NCBI RefSeq assembly: GCF_000192795.1
Contig: NW_007360606.1
Location: 99,685 to 163,684 of the forward strand
Origin: Vavraia culicis subsp. floridensis
Taxonomy: Eukaryota > Microsporidia > Pleistophoridae
Length of the DNA: 64,000 bases
Direction of reading: 5' to 3'
Below the pieces are notes generated by a model. The model did not search any database and was not told the DNA's origin. It saw nothing but the letters and a program-made list of their open reading frames with translations. The translations under genes and the position numbers were made by a program. Shown here piece after piece: positions 27,698 through 38,723 of the stretch (position 1 is its first letter; each line of letters opens with the position of its first letter).

Positions 27698-28520
27698 CCA
27701 GGGTACGTTTTATTCAAATATCAAAAAGAGATCACTTTCAGTAACACAATCCGGTAAGGATAAAAAGGCACAGAATGGAGTGCTCAGGCATCAAAGCATC
27801 AAGGCTTTTGATGCTGTGCCATGATGCTCATTTTGTTGAGGGATTATTCGGCAACCACAGTTATGTGAAAGGATTGATAATAGTTACCGATTTCGTTCAA
27901 ACAAGAAAGAAGTTGGACTGACTTGCATATAAATGCCCAGACACGTGTAGGAAGAAATAATGTAACATACTACGCCACATAAATTCAATAAAAAATAGGA
28001 GCTCAAATCGAGTATTATTCTATAAATAACGTATTTGTTGCTAATATGACATGTTCTGTAGCATAAATAATCAAAGATGTTTACCAGAGTGTGTTTAAAC
28101 CTTTTATTGTTCCGCACACCTCCGATTTATTGTCTGTTATTCATTCAAAAGGAATGGAATAAGGATGCTAAACCAGATACAGGATAACATTGTTCTAACG
28201 ATAAAAAACTGATTAAAAAGGCATCGTTCATAGATCACATGGTTACAAAAAAACTCATATTTATTTTGACCGGCAAAAGTTAATTCCTGAACGCATCTGG
28301 AATAGATGGCCAACATTTTTTATCGATGTAAAAACTTGGTTGTAAACGTATTTAACACTCATATTGTTTTTAAGTTGCGTTAAAAGAGTTCCAAGGGTAT
28401 ATTTCGTTATACTGCCGGATATATCAGCTGCCACTCAATGAACGCAACGGTGAGTGATGTAATGAGATGGTTTGCGGCTATAGTGTTCTTTATTGTTTCT
28501 AAAAATGCTCGTTTGCTTTC
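27698..28520. other. intergenic, about 0.8 kb
   Basis: Contains an imperfect stem-loop at 27767-27820, with inner 8-bp arms 27795-27802 and 27808-27815 around GGCTT. A 77-codon minus-strand frame at 27884-28117 has no signal and was rejected. Confidence 0.45.
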
Positions 28521-28988
28521 TCATCGACTTAATGATTTGCTTGGTTTGCATAGCTTGGTCTTGCTACTCAATTTTGCCACTTTATCCTCAACAATAGGCT
28601 TAAATACGGCTCGATTACAGGTAATTGTACAGTCGTGAAATTTGTAGTTCTTTTTATATTTTAAGAATGATAATATATTTAAATCTTCTTCACAAAAAGG
28701 TCTGCGTGATCTTAAATCAAGCTTGGGTATTAAAAGGCTGTTCAGCAGTGGAAAAATCACATTTTTATTGTAAATGAAATTTTTCATTTCTCTCATTTCT
28801 CTTTTCAACTTAGCGCGTTTATTTTGGAACCATATCTGAACGGAACGCGATGTTATTCCTGCCTGTTGTGCCAAGGCCTCTTTTTGGTCCGGTGTTGGTT
28901 TTGGCGTTCTCTCAAAAAAACTTATCAGAATTTCTGTAATGTGCTGACTTAAACGTGGACGCGTTTGTTTCTTGGCCTCATTCACCAT
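28521..28988 (-). CDS. homeodomain transcription factor
   Basis: 155 residues. A 60-residue homeodomain lies at about residues 6-65, with basic N-arm KKQTRPRLS, helix 1 ILISFFERT, helix 2 PDQKEALAQQAG and recognition helix SRSVQIWFQNKRAKLKRE. WFQN falls at 53-56, so this is a typical (non-TALE) class without insertion. The C-terminal 90 residues are basic, with KYKKNYKFHD and a Cys pair, and were not recognised. The frame is open 20 codons upstream without ATG; the ATG at 28988 is used. Microsporidia carry small families of such homeobox genes. Target genes cannot be read from sequence. Confidence 0.9.
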   Translation of the reverse strand: MVNEAKKQTRPRLSQHITEILISFFERTPKPTPDQKEALAQQAGITSRSVQIWFQNKRAKLKREMREMKNFIYNKNVIFPLLNSLLIPKLDLRSRRPFCEEDLNILSFLKYKKNYKFHDCTITCNRAVFKPIVEDKVAKLSSKTKLCKPSKSLSR

Positions 28989-30982
28989 GCCAAACAATGC
29001 CGATTTTTGTTTTATAGTTGACACATTGTCAATATACCATAAAAGCAAAATTTACTTTATGGGCCTAACCAATGCCAGTCTTAATAGGCAATTTGGAAGC
29101 GTGGGAAAGAAGCGTAGACAACCTTTGATCTTCGCATTTGTTGTGCTTTTGTATGCGATCGCTTTTGCTACGAACGTTCTGCACGGAGCATATTCGTAGT
29201 ATTGCGCGGTATGCACCGGTAGATAAAAACTAAACCGAAACCAAAAAACAGTACTAAGCTTGGTAAGTAACCACCTATTGATACACAAGCAATGTAAAAC
29301 AGCACATATGTGCATACATGTTTAATTGGTGCAGATGTAACTGCGTTGTAATTATAGCTATAAGTTGAAAAGTATAATTTACCACTCGTTATTTTCGCGT
29401 TAAGATCACTTGCCCAGTTTTAAATGGTCTTAACGCTGTTTTTCAAAACTTTCTTGTTAAAGATTCCGATCAGTACGAGAGACGCAACCCAAAATCTCAC
29501 ACGTCAAAAAATGCATGCGATAGGCAAAAAATACAGCGCAGCATAATACCGTTATTACAAAAAACGTTAACTCAAATCTGTTGCCTTTAGTGACATATTG
29601 CTCATCTCCACATATACTGTTATAAGTATTAATTAGAATGATGAGTTTCTTCAGCGCTTGCGAGCAATTTACACTTTTTGGAATTCAGTGCGCCCAACAC
29701 TACACGTCGTTTGGAGAGTGTTATGCCACCATAAAATATCGTTTTTGATGATAGTAGCATGTGCAAGATGTTAGTAAAATTTCACGAATTTAATGATATT
29801 AAAGGATTAAATTCTCATTTTCTCTATTCGGTATGGTGATTGTTGCATCGTATTGTGCTATAGAGCACTTCATATGTGTAAATTAGTCTTGAATTATCAA
29901 TGTTTGTGAATGGTAGAACACGCAATTAGTAATTTGTGCAAAGAGCAGTGGAATAGTTACAGTTGGTTAAGCTGGCATATAAAATGACAATATATAAAAC
30001 ATTATGGCAATAATAACTAATTAACTCATCATTTGCATTGCAAACCATAGAGAAAAGCGCATACGGGCCTGGAATGAACATCAAAATCTATTAGATGAGA
30101 ATGCATTGGGTGAATGGTAAGAATTTAGTGAGTAGGACAATCTTAAGCCTTTTGAATCGCTAAATAATCGAAAATGCGTTTTTAATGGTAACATTAGCAC
30201 CTAAAGGAATGTAACTCATACTATATATTCCATATGTCTTTGTCACTATCGCCACAGCATGTATAACCGATGAACTGAATCGATTTATACAGGCAGCAAA
30301 TGTAGTAATGTGCTAAAGTAATGAGAGAATGCACTCAAAGTTATACGAAAATATTATGGCGTTGTTGTAACAGAGCAAATGGGAATATCAAGCGAATTTT
30401 TGTAAGTTTTTAATTATCGGGTAAAAACTGTTGTACGGCAAGCTGTGTCTCCGGCGTATTAAAGACAACTTGGAGACTTATTGACCGGTTCTCGGGAATA
30501 AATTATCCGACCCTTTGAAAATAATCAAGAATTTTTGATCATGTTTTTGCATTAAATACGGAATTACTGATTGCCATGGAATCCTTTTTTTACAAAAATT
30601 TTCGGTTATTCCTTGCAAACAATATTACAAAATATGATTACCGAATAGAAATTAGTTTACTCGCACTAAAAGATTCAAGACCAGTAAAAAACATAACATG
30701 ACATGTTAAAGGAAAGGAATACTGTTTAACAGGCAATCAAACCTCATTCTGTTATACACGGAAATGGAGCAGCTTGTGTTATTTGATTCCCATTTTTTCG
30801 CGATAACAGCTGACAATTTACTTGAATTTGGTAAGAATATGTTTGTACAGGACAGACTCGTGCATACCACGGCTATTGGTTGTCAGTTGTATATTTGAAA
30901 AAATTAATGGGTTTAGTCAATTGAACCAAAGAGTGGAAAGATCAAAATATCAATCGTTTAAAAATTGACGTATAGGAACTTT
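28989..30982. other. long intergenic tract, 2 kb
   Basis: AT-rich, no supported gene. One weak candidate is a 40-codon ATG frame at 29424-29546 with CCC nine bases upstream. Two frames at 28972-29315 lack signals. No tRNA-like box pair was found by eye. Confidence 0.45.
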
Positions 30983-31975
30983 TTATTCATCATGTATTGT
31001 AATTTCCTTGATATTTTCGTTATCAGGTGTTTTGACCACGGTTAGTTTGTCGCATTTACCGTTGGAATTCTTCCATTCCTCAAACGCTTCCAACAACTTC
31101 TCGCCCCTGTATTTCATGATCATCAATTTCTTTTCTTCAATCCTCAGCTGCTCTATTCTAAACTCCTCGTAAAACTTCGTTTCAAAGCTTCTCTTGATCT
31201 CCTCAAGATGGGTTCCTATCAACATCTTTCTGAGGTAAAGAAAATCGTTACAGGTCGTATCGTTCACATCAACGAAGCCCCACTTGTACAGCCTTCCACG
31301 TTTTGTTTGTCCGTTGATTTTGAATAGGCTTTCACTGGCCGTCACAGCCATTGGCAGTGTGGCTGTGTTATTCTCTCCATCCAGTTCCTCTGGCATGAAC
31401 ATTTTCACATCATTTTCGTTCAGCTGTTCCATGATCCTAGCCTTCCGTTCAACCAGTTCATCTTGCATGTACGCGTCAGCCTTGCCAATCACAGGTATTA
31501 GATTGGTGTATTGGCCGATGTTACCCATCAACCTCAGCTCGTCGGGCAGTAGCGTATCGGTAGGGAGCACGAACAGGCATACATGCACCCTTAAGTCGCC
31601 TGTGTCCTCCATTAATCCTTCTTGTGCCTCAAAGTAGTTGAAGTTTGTACTCTTGATAAATTTTATCATGTTATCCTCATCCAGTTCATGGCATGTTGAT
31701 ATTCTCACATTTAGGCACACGCCATTTTCTGTGACCTGTGCACACGTTGTCGTCAGCGCATTTGGTCTATCATTGCTCAATATCGGAGACAGAAACAGGT
31801 TGTTTATCAGTGTGCGTGTACCACTGCCTCTGCGTCCCAGCACCAGAATGTTCAGGCTAAATCCCTTTTCCACCGACATTTTGCGTGCCTGTTCAGGGAT
31901 ACGAGAAAAACCTACTGTCTCTGATGTAAGCACTTCACCTACGTTTTCTTTTATGAGCGGTGTTGAGTTCAACAT
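30983..31975 (-). CDS. septin with degraded GTPase motifs
   Basis: 330 residues. The septin layout is visible: a short N-terminus, then LNILVLGRRGSGTRTLINNLF (P-loop at 47-55), a G4-like VIGKAD, a PMAVTASES segment, and the septin unique element RGRLYKWGFVDVNDTTCNDFLYLRKMLIGTHLEEIK, followed by a short coiled coil (RIEQLRIEEKKLMIMKYRGEKLLEAFEEWK). The P-loop reads GRRGSGTRT, so the Lys that holds the phosphates is replaced, and the G3 DTxG cannot be found (STCHELDED at that place). GTP hydrolysis, and perhaps binding, is doubtful. Septins build filaments at membranes and division sites. No C-rich start signal. Confidence 0.85.
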   Translation of the reverse strand: MLNSTPLIKENVGEVLTSETVGFSRIPEQARKMSVEKGFSLNILVLGRRGSGTRTLINNLFLSPILSNDRPNALTTTCAQVTENGVCLNVRISTCHELDEDNMIKFIKSTNFNYFEAQEGLMEDTGDLRVHVCLFVLPTDTLLPDELRLMGNIGQYTNLIPVIGKADAYMQDELVERKARIMEQLNENDVKMFMPEELDGENNTATLPMAVTASESLFKINGQTKRGRLYKWGFVDVNDTTCNDFLYLRKMLIGTHLEEIKRSFETKFYEEFRIEQLRIEEKKLMIMKYRGEKLLEAFEEWKNSNGKCDKLTVVKTPDNENIKEITIHDE

Positions 31976-32853
31976 ATTATTTGTTTTTTATCACAGGTGT
32001 ATTTATCTGCTTTCTGAAACGATGCGCAACAAAATAAACAAAAGAAATTACGCGTCGTGCCACGTTGTAAAATAGGGTAGAAGAATGCATTTATTGAGAT
32101 ATCCTTTTTTCTCATACTTTGGTTGTTCACAGGGACCTATTTTTGTATCATACGAATTTGATGTTGATATAAGGTGTATACCATAGTTAATACGTGCTGA
32201 ATTACCACTGACAAAGGACATTTAGCACCACAATAGTTAGTTAGCACTAAACATAGCTGCAAAGAACGACCTCAGTCCACCATGTCTCCATCGGTATAGT
32301 GATGCCCGTTTCAACAGAACGGCACACGTAAGATAACGGCACCGTATTTCATTTAGTCAAAAAGAAGAGCCTTTACGCTGTATTACCACATCCGTGTGAA
32401 AATACGATGACCAAAAGGTACTTTAATGATTGGTGAATCAAGCAGGTTGATCATGATGAATAACTCGCTTAATAAGAACTAATGCTTATTTATTTAGTAC
32501 GTTGGCCATGAACAGTTAAACTATTGCGTTAAGGCTTGGAGACCGTTCGTTGCATCTGTTTCTGCAGTTCTAAATATTGATCAACTCGCTAAAACCCAAT
32601 TACATAATAAACATTCTGTGAACTATAAAAACGTATGTAAAGAGCTTGAGATTTATTATTCTGCTGATTTACGATCGAATTTCTGTGAATCCGAGCAGCT
32701 TCCAATAAAATACTTTTCGTAGTACGAGTGAAGGTATGATTGCACTAACAAAACCGCGCATGTGTTTGCTAGATTTATTATCTCATCATGTCAGCATTAA
32801 ATAAAATACCTCTTTCTAACAGTACCAAAAGAGGCGTTCTATGAATGTCACGT
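31976..32853. other. intergenic, about 0.9 kb
   Basis: AT-rich; nothing recognised. The upstream open part of a plus-strand frame at 31638-32075 is antisense to the septin gene. Confidence 0.5.
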
Positions 32854-33594
32854 CTATTCCATTTTTTTGCTCTTCTTCACGATTTCTACATCTTCTTTTC
32901 TGACCGGCATGTCCATAAATAATTTCCCCTCTCGCACATTAAATTGTCTCTTAACCTTTTTAGAACCTCCAATTTTCTTCTTGACCACGGGCACAAAATT
33001 CTTCCAATTCATATCCTTTTTGTCTGCACACTGCTCAACCTCCTTCTTCGCCATCATCTGTTTTAAGAGATGTACCGGATGATAATTCTCCATTACCTTC
33101 AGCACAAATTGCTCAACTTGCAGAACGCTTGCAAAAGGACCTATCACACACACACTCTTGGACTTCACAAGAATGTATGTCTTGGTGAGCATTTTTAGAG
33201 CTGTTAGTGTATCGCCGTTGGGACCTATCAATCGATTCCTCCTGTTGATAAATACTTCCTTATCGCTGGCAAGTGCCTGTATGTTTATCCAAGCATAGCT
33301 CATGTTGTCATCAAACACCTTCTGTGCCTCCTCCAATGGCACACCCTTGCAGATTAGTGTAACGAAGTCTTTACTCTTCAGAATTACGTACGGGTCCCGA
33401 GTCTTGGACGTAGTACTCACTTGTATCAATCTCTCATCCCGATCCATTTTGATTCGTATGTTCTTTTCCCTGAGCAACGTTCTCATACTCTTGTAGCTCT
33501 CTTTCAAACTATCCTCTAGATGTTTTGCGTACACAATCTCAAATCTGCTTTTCGCCAAAAACTGATCCTTGAACTCATCTATCTCAAATTCCAT
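32854..33594 (-). CDS. KRR1: KRR1-like small-subunit processome component (KH domain)
   Basis: 246 residues. Krr1 is a nucleolar KH-type protein needed for 40S subunit assembly. Diagnostic segments: LAKSRFEIVYAKHLEDSLKE, TSKTRDPYVILKSKDFVTLI, FINRRNRLIGPNGDTLTALKMLTKTYILVKSKSVCVIGPF (degenerate KH with the IGPNG loop), VMENYHPVHLLKQMM and KNFVPVVKKKI near the end. Yeast Krr1 has 316 residues; the missing part is the basic tail. GGG on the plus strand at 33595-33597 (CCC on the coding strand) touches the ATG directly. The assignment is firm. Confidence 0.9.
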   Translation of the reverse strand: MEFEIDEFKDQFLAKSRFEIVYAKHLEDSLKESYKSMRTLLREKNIRIKMDRDERLIQVSTTSKTRDPYVILKSKDFVTLICKGVPLEEAQKVFDDNMSYAWINIQALASDKEVFINRRNRLIGPNGDTLTALKMLTKTYILVKSKSVCVIGPFASVLQVEQFVLKVMENYHPVHLLKQMMAKKEVEQCADKKDMNWKNFVPVVKKKIGGSKKVKRQFNVREGKLFMDMPVRKEDVEIVKKSKKME

Positions 33595-34330
33595 GGGACT
33601 ACAGAATTAATTTTTTAAAACAGAACTAGAAGAAATCACGAATACTTTCAAAGGGTGTGAAATGTATTTTTGGTAGCATATCGTGCCTGTGTAGTGAATG
33701 ACATACTCATTATTTCTAGTATTTTTTTTATTTCTGTACCTGTTCAGATGATTTGAGAGGCGTAAAAATGCAAAGTTGCAAAGGAAATGTGTAAAACGAA
33801 GTTTGATAGCAGAGATGGTACGCTTTCGCAAGATGTAGAAACATTTCAGATAAATTTAACTTGAAATCAAAAAATCGGGCTGAATGTTGCAAAGAGAGCA
33901 CATGATACCCACAACTTGGCATAGCTGTGGTCGTAAATAGAGTAAGTTATTTTGAACTACACTTATATTGGTGCTCCTGCTTCATCCTTATGAGTAACTT
34001 CAACCATCGTATATTTTACTCATTCTACAGCAGCGTAATACGTAAATTTTCGCTGCCGATACATTTATTCACGCAATGATGTGCTCTCACCGTTTTATAG
34101 TGATACATCATTGCCTCGTGAGATATTGCCATATTTAAATGTCGCAATCAATCACCATACGTGTCCCAGAACGATAAATTATTAGTAGTGAGCGTATATA
34201 TCTCTACAAAAGAATAACGCAATACTATTCGTGCACAAATCGTTACCAAATTACTTAGATGCTTTTAATAAATCCTCCATCTGAATCTTTCTTAGTAATT
34301 TATCGGACATACATTCAACATTGCAGTTTA
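33595..34330. other. intergenic, about 0.7 kb
   Basis: AT-rich; frames at 33607-33831 and 33728-33922 (minus) have no signals. Nothing recognised. Confidence 0.5.
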
Positions 34331-35677
34331 TTAATCTTGATTTATGACAATATAATCGCGCACGTCACGAACAAATACGTATGCCAGGATAAAATGCGAT
34401 AAAACGCTTGCAGACATCTCAAAAAGCTCGCAAAAAATTTTCTTTTCTTCTTCGTTGAGAATTGGTAGCTTCACTGGGGACAACACCATGGCTGAGTGCA
34501 CATCTTTAACCTCCGTGTTCGACTCTGCCTCCTCATCAAATTCCCTAGCAGCCTCAGTACTCGAAACATCGCATCCGGCATCTTTGATGCTTACCAAAGA
34601 ACCGTTATCCTCCAAGATCTCCAAATAATCCATAATATCCAGGTTTTTTAACTCAGCGTAGGCTTTTTCAAAGCACTTCAATACATCCTTTAACTCATCC
34701 TGGTCTTTTCCGAAGATGTCACCCACAAACCGGACAATTTCCTCACTCATCCTGAAATAAAGCCTAAGGATTACACTGATGCGGCTGAAGAAACACTCGT
34801 CACCGTTATAGGTGTTGTAAACGACTTTCAACTTGTAAATTAGTTTTATATGAGCGATGTATTTGAAGTAAAGGCGAGATACCACCTCTTTATCGATAGA
34901 TGAGACGTAATTTATCACACTTTGACGGATAACTCCGCTCTTTAGCGACTTGATGAGGAAACTGAGCTCTGTGAGCAAGAAATTCAGATTTTTAACTGGC
35001 AAAAGATACTCTTCTTTTAGAGAAGGTGCTGCTTCAATTTTCTTGTTAGAACTCAGATCTTTCGTATTTTCTCTCTTGTCATAGTCAGTCACCATGGCCC
35101 TATCTACTTCTTTCTCGAATATTTTTTCCTCAATGTCTTCTGGATCACCGGTTTTTCCATCTCCTACTACCACGTCAGAACGCGGCTCATCTCTTAGAAC
35201 ACACTTTTTTACAGTTTCATTATCCATCATTACCTCGTACACTTTCATCTCTAGAACACTCATTTTATCATTTTCTTCCTTGATTATTACACTCGCAATT
35301 TTATTGCCATCCGTGTTGCAACTTTCTTCTTCATTGTAATTCTCTGAGCGTTCAGTCTCTTTGCAAACTTCCATTTCATCTGTCATTGTGATGGAGCCTT
35401 CCCTTTCATCCGTGTGATCCTTACTCCAGTCTTCATCCAAACATCCGTCTAAGCCACGGTTCGCTGTTTTTACATTTCTCCCAACAGATGCGCATCCGAT
35501 AGAACCATCCGTAACCACCCTGTCATTCTTTCTATCTTCAACCGGCCAATTTTGTACCTCGTTTCCATCTTTATTATCTGAAATAGCAGGTGTTAAAAGA
35601 AAATCACGCTCGCTCCCTTCATTTTTCTCCATCATCAAACCGTCCTCCTTCTCATACACGATTTCGTTTTGGCTCAT
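34331..35677 (-). CDS. acidic protein of unknown function, 448 residues
   Basis: The first 230 residues are acidic, Glu/Asp/Asn-rich and probably disordered. About 230-350 look folded and helical (LNFLLTELSFLIKSLKSGVIRQSVINYV, YFKYIAHIKLIYKLKVVYNTY, ISVILRLYFRMSEEIVRFVGDIF). A second acidic linker precedes a hydrophobic C-terminal helix (MSASVLSHFILAYVFVRDV). The hydrophobic pieces are amphipathic rather than membrane-like. No family was recognised. The frame begins at GTG 35692; the first ATG is 35677 and is used. No C-rich signal. Nuclear or chromatin scaffold is one guess, without evidence. Confidence 0.6.
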   Translation of the reverse strand: MSQNEIVYEKEDGLMMEKNEGSERDFLLTPAISDNKDGNEVQNWPVEDRKNDRVVTDGSIGCASVGRNVKTANRGLDGCLDEDWSKDHTDEREGSITMTDEMEVCKETERSENYNEEESCNTDGNKIASVIIKEENDKMSVLEMKVYEVMMDNETVKKCVLRDEPRSDVVVGDGKTGDPEDIEEKIFEKEVDRAMVTDYDKRENTKDLSSNKKIEAAPSLKEEYLLPVKNLNFLLTELSFLIKSLKSGVIRQSVINYVSSIDKEVVSRLYFKYIAHIKLIYKLKVVYNTYNGDECFFSRISVILRLYFRMSEEIVRFVGDIFGKDQDELKDVLKCFEKAYAELKNLDIMDYLEILEDNGSLVSIKDAGCDVSSTEAAREFDEEAESNTEVKDVHSAMVLSPVKLPILNEEEKKIFCELFEMSASVLSHFILAYVFVRDVRDYIVINQD

Positions 35678-37169
35678 TGCAATTTTTTCCACAAGGATAA
35701 AATTTCAATTTTTAATAAAAACAAAAAATTCGCGAGGTACTCAAATTCACGATCCTGCCATACTCATAATAAAATTATCTTCATGGATAGAATTTCTTTT
35801 TTTAGTAAAATTATCTTTTTTTTGACGAATGAGCCGAATAAAACCAATGGTACAATGCAATAATTAAATCTACGTCATTTTATCACTTTTGGTAAATATT
35901 GATCAGTAAAGTAATTACAACAATATATTTGAGAATTAGTCTAAAAGATCAGATCACGTGATATTCATTTACGTGTCAGATTGCAGCAAGTACACCGTCT
36001 AATTGTCATTTCCTTTCAACCGATATGCTATCAACAAAAGGGGGCAAGGCTGTGAAAATAGATTGAGAGATGAGTTTCGCACAAATAATGGAAGTTAAAG
36101 GAGGTGTTTAGACTAAATTCACTAATAGTATGAATATAGCACTCCCAGCCATGCGAATAACAGCAATAAAACAAACATTGCACGATCACAAAATAAGGCG
36201 GAATATACCAATCAAGGGGTATACAACACGCACCTACACCGAAAGCCTCACACAGTCCTCCTGTAGGGACGTAGTCAACTCATTAATAAATTCATTTATT
36301 GCTAGGTGTGCACACTGTTCAGGCCACTCGTTTCAATCGCAAGTTTATATTCAACAAGAAACGTGAGCCAAGTTATCTTTTACTCGCGTGATAATTAATA
36401 GATTTGGTACAGTTTTGGTTGCGCTTGCTCTACAGGGTGACTTACCTTGCACATTTTCATCCAACTGCGTTTTTAATATACATAAAACGGGATTCTAGAG
36501 TTAAAGCTAAAACATCGGCCTATATATCACACGATTAACGCGCCACAGCATGTTCTCAATGAGAATCCATATAGCAAACAAAATTCTGATTCAATGAATA
36601 GGACAAGACAATTGCTCAAGCAATCAAAAGATGGTAAGGGATCTGATTACCTTGTGGTTTAGTGTTTCTTGTACCTAAAATTGCCGGCCAACTCTATTTA
36701 ATAAGTGGAACCAATTGTGATATCCATTAAAATTATTATTTATTGTAAATCATCAAATGCTTGCATCAAGACATTTTTTTGCCCAGCATTTTTGGTAAAA
36801 CTAACTGGACAGCTTTCAGATGGTAGTGAATTGCTTGGTGTTACTGGTAAAAAATGGTTGAGCATGTCTCAGAAATCGATATATTTATTTTTAAGCTGTC
36901 ATAGTTTCCGCTTTTAGCCACTTTCTTTTTTGCATATTTCTAAAAATGTAGGAAAATTTATTTTTGACAGAAATGATGTTTCCGTAATAATTCCTTACGA
37001 TATCACTGATTGATAAAGACAGAGGTAAAAATTGCATTCATATGCACTTCTTAATATCATGCAAATGCATGAATGTTAGTACGGTACGCGTACTGCGATT
37101 AGTTTAAGAAATATTCTTTACTTTATTTTTTTACCTGCTGTTCATGCAATCACTGCTCGTGCCCTTTAC
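35678..37169. other. intergenic, 1.5 kb
   Basis: AT-rich; frames at 36130-36366 and 36705-36917 have no start signal or family resemblance. CCC at 37162-37164 belongs to the next gene. Confidence 0.45.
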
Positions 37170-38723
37170 ATGTTTCTCCTAGTGATGCTACAATTTTTAC
37201 TTCGTGTTTTAGGAACTAACTGTGATGATAACGTAGCGGATGAGATACGTTATGATAATGGTTTAGTTCATGGTAATGAAACGACAGACAATATGAACAG
37301 TGATGAAGAAATTGATGTTGGTGATCAGTTTAGTGATGTATTTTATGGCGCAGGAGAAGAAATACGTGCTGTTGATTACTCGTGCAATGGTATGCCAGGC
37401 ACTGATCATAAGAGTGAATTGGAACTAAACGAACCGAAAAGCAGTGGTGATACGCAAACAAAGAAAAGACGTGCACATACGCCGTTGTTCATTCAACATG
37501 GACGCTTTTATGACAGCACGCAGAATAAGGAAATGGAATCGCACAGCTCTGGTTTAGTACGTGACGTGGCACCGTGCAATCTCGAACCAACAAATAGCAG
37601 CAGTGGTGATGCAGTGCCATCAAATGTACCGGATATCGTTGAATTAAGTGCTCACAATCCACCAACTTTACCTGTTCGTGGCGATGATACTTCCATTGTT
37701 TCTCGAAATGCCCCTGAACGTGATTTCAACCACAAACGGTCAACATTAGAGAGCTCACCGATAAATACCAAACAAATGAAATACGGTGCACAGAATTGCT
37801 TGGATAGCAGGGCTTTAACGCACTTTTGGCCTGAACAATCAGCTATATGTGCCAAAGATGCAGAAAATTGTACAACGAGGAGTAGAGAACAGATAGCGAA
37901 TAATGATGCTTACCACATAGCTAATGATGATGTAAGACAGTATACACCGTGTATAGAGTATTTACATGTGTATTTTGGGAATAAAAGATTGTTTACGGTT
38001 GGCAGCGAATATTTTGGATGCTGCGGCCGAAATGCTATATCGTATGGAGCAATATTGCGTAACAGAAGGATATTTATTATGAATTGCGCGCGATTTGTTC
38101 AACATTGCAAGGATTACATCCATGAACTGCCATATAAACTTCATACTATCCGCTACGTATGCACTGGTATGAAGTACGTGTTGTTAGATCGTAATTTTAT
38201 TGAATTGTATGTTAATTGCAAGGTCATCGCACAGCAAATTGAATGTGTTTTTAGCGAATTAAACCTTGCAACGCAACTGATGAACCAAGTGATTGGTAAA
38301 TTGTATGTACGTTGTCCACAAGACATGAAACAGGCTGCTGAGAACATATCATGTGATTTCAGCGAAGTTATGGCAGTGCAAAGGCAAGTAATTAAGGCAC
38401 TGGCGGATAGCATATCGGAAGTTGGAAGACTTGTTCCGATGATGGATTTATCAAAAAATGTACGATACGGAGAAAATAACATGATGGCAGGTGGGAGTGA
38501 ATCGTGTAATGCAAATGTTGGAGAAGAGCAGGAAGTGGTAGGAGGATCATATGATCCGGTGAAAGCAGATGCGCGTCAAAACGTTTCTCATACAGAACGG
38601 TACAGCAAGATGAAAAGATTCGAAAGCACAATCAAATCGAATACGCATCATAGCGCGAAACATGGTGCGTCAGTTGACGAAAAAGCATCTACAAGTGCCG
38701 AAAATCTCGGATGGACCGAATAA
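37170..38723 (+). CDS. secreted protein of unknown function, frame continues past the stop
   Basis: 517 residues. The start MFLLVMLQFLLRVLG followed by TNCDD is a classical signal peptide (cleavage near residue 15-16). Residues 20-260 are acidic, Ser/Asn/Thr-rich and probably disordered. About 260-420 contain most of the Cys residues and look folded (CIEYLHVYFGNKRLFTVGSEYFGCCG, RFVQHCKDYIHELPYKLHTIRYVC). The end is again disordered. CCC at 37162-37164, five bases before, supports the ATG. No family was recognised; a spore wall, polar tube or secreted host-facing role is only inferred from the signal peptide and cysteines. The reading frame stays open for 81 codons after the TAA at 38721-38723. 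Confidence 0.68.
   Translation: MFLLVMLQFLLRVLGTNCDDNVADEIRYDNGLVHGNETTDNMNSDEEIDVGDQFSDVFYGAGEEIRAVDYSCNGMPGTDHKSELELNEPKSSGDTQTKKRRAHTPLFIQHGRFYDSTQNKEMESHSSGLVRDVAPCNLEPTNSSSGDAVPSNVPDIVELSAHNPPTLPVRGDDTSIVSRNAPERDFNHKRSTLESSPINTKQMKYGAQNCLDSRALTHFWPEQSAICAKDAENCTTRSREQIANNDAYHIANDDVRQYTPCIEYLHVYFGNKRLFTVGSEYFGCCGRNAISYGAILRNRRIFIMNCARFVQHCKDYIHELPYKLHTIRYVCTGMKYVLLDRNFIELYVNCKVIAQQIECVFSELNLATQLMNQVIGKLYVRCPQDMKQAAENISCDFSEVMAVQRQVIKALADSISEVGRLVPMMDLSKNVRYGENNMMAGGSESCNANVGEEQEVVGGSYDPVKADARQNVSHTERYSKMKRFESTIKSNTHHSAKHGASVDEKASTSAENLGWTE

Noticed and set aside
32280..32350. TCGGTATAGTG string resembling a tRNA A-box/D-arm
   Set aside because: No B-box (GGTTCGA-type) or cloverleaf pairing follows.
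36420..36480. Minus-strand ATG, two codons, then GTAAGT: possible spliced first exon
   Set aside because: No acceptor leading to a conserved reading frame was found downstream.
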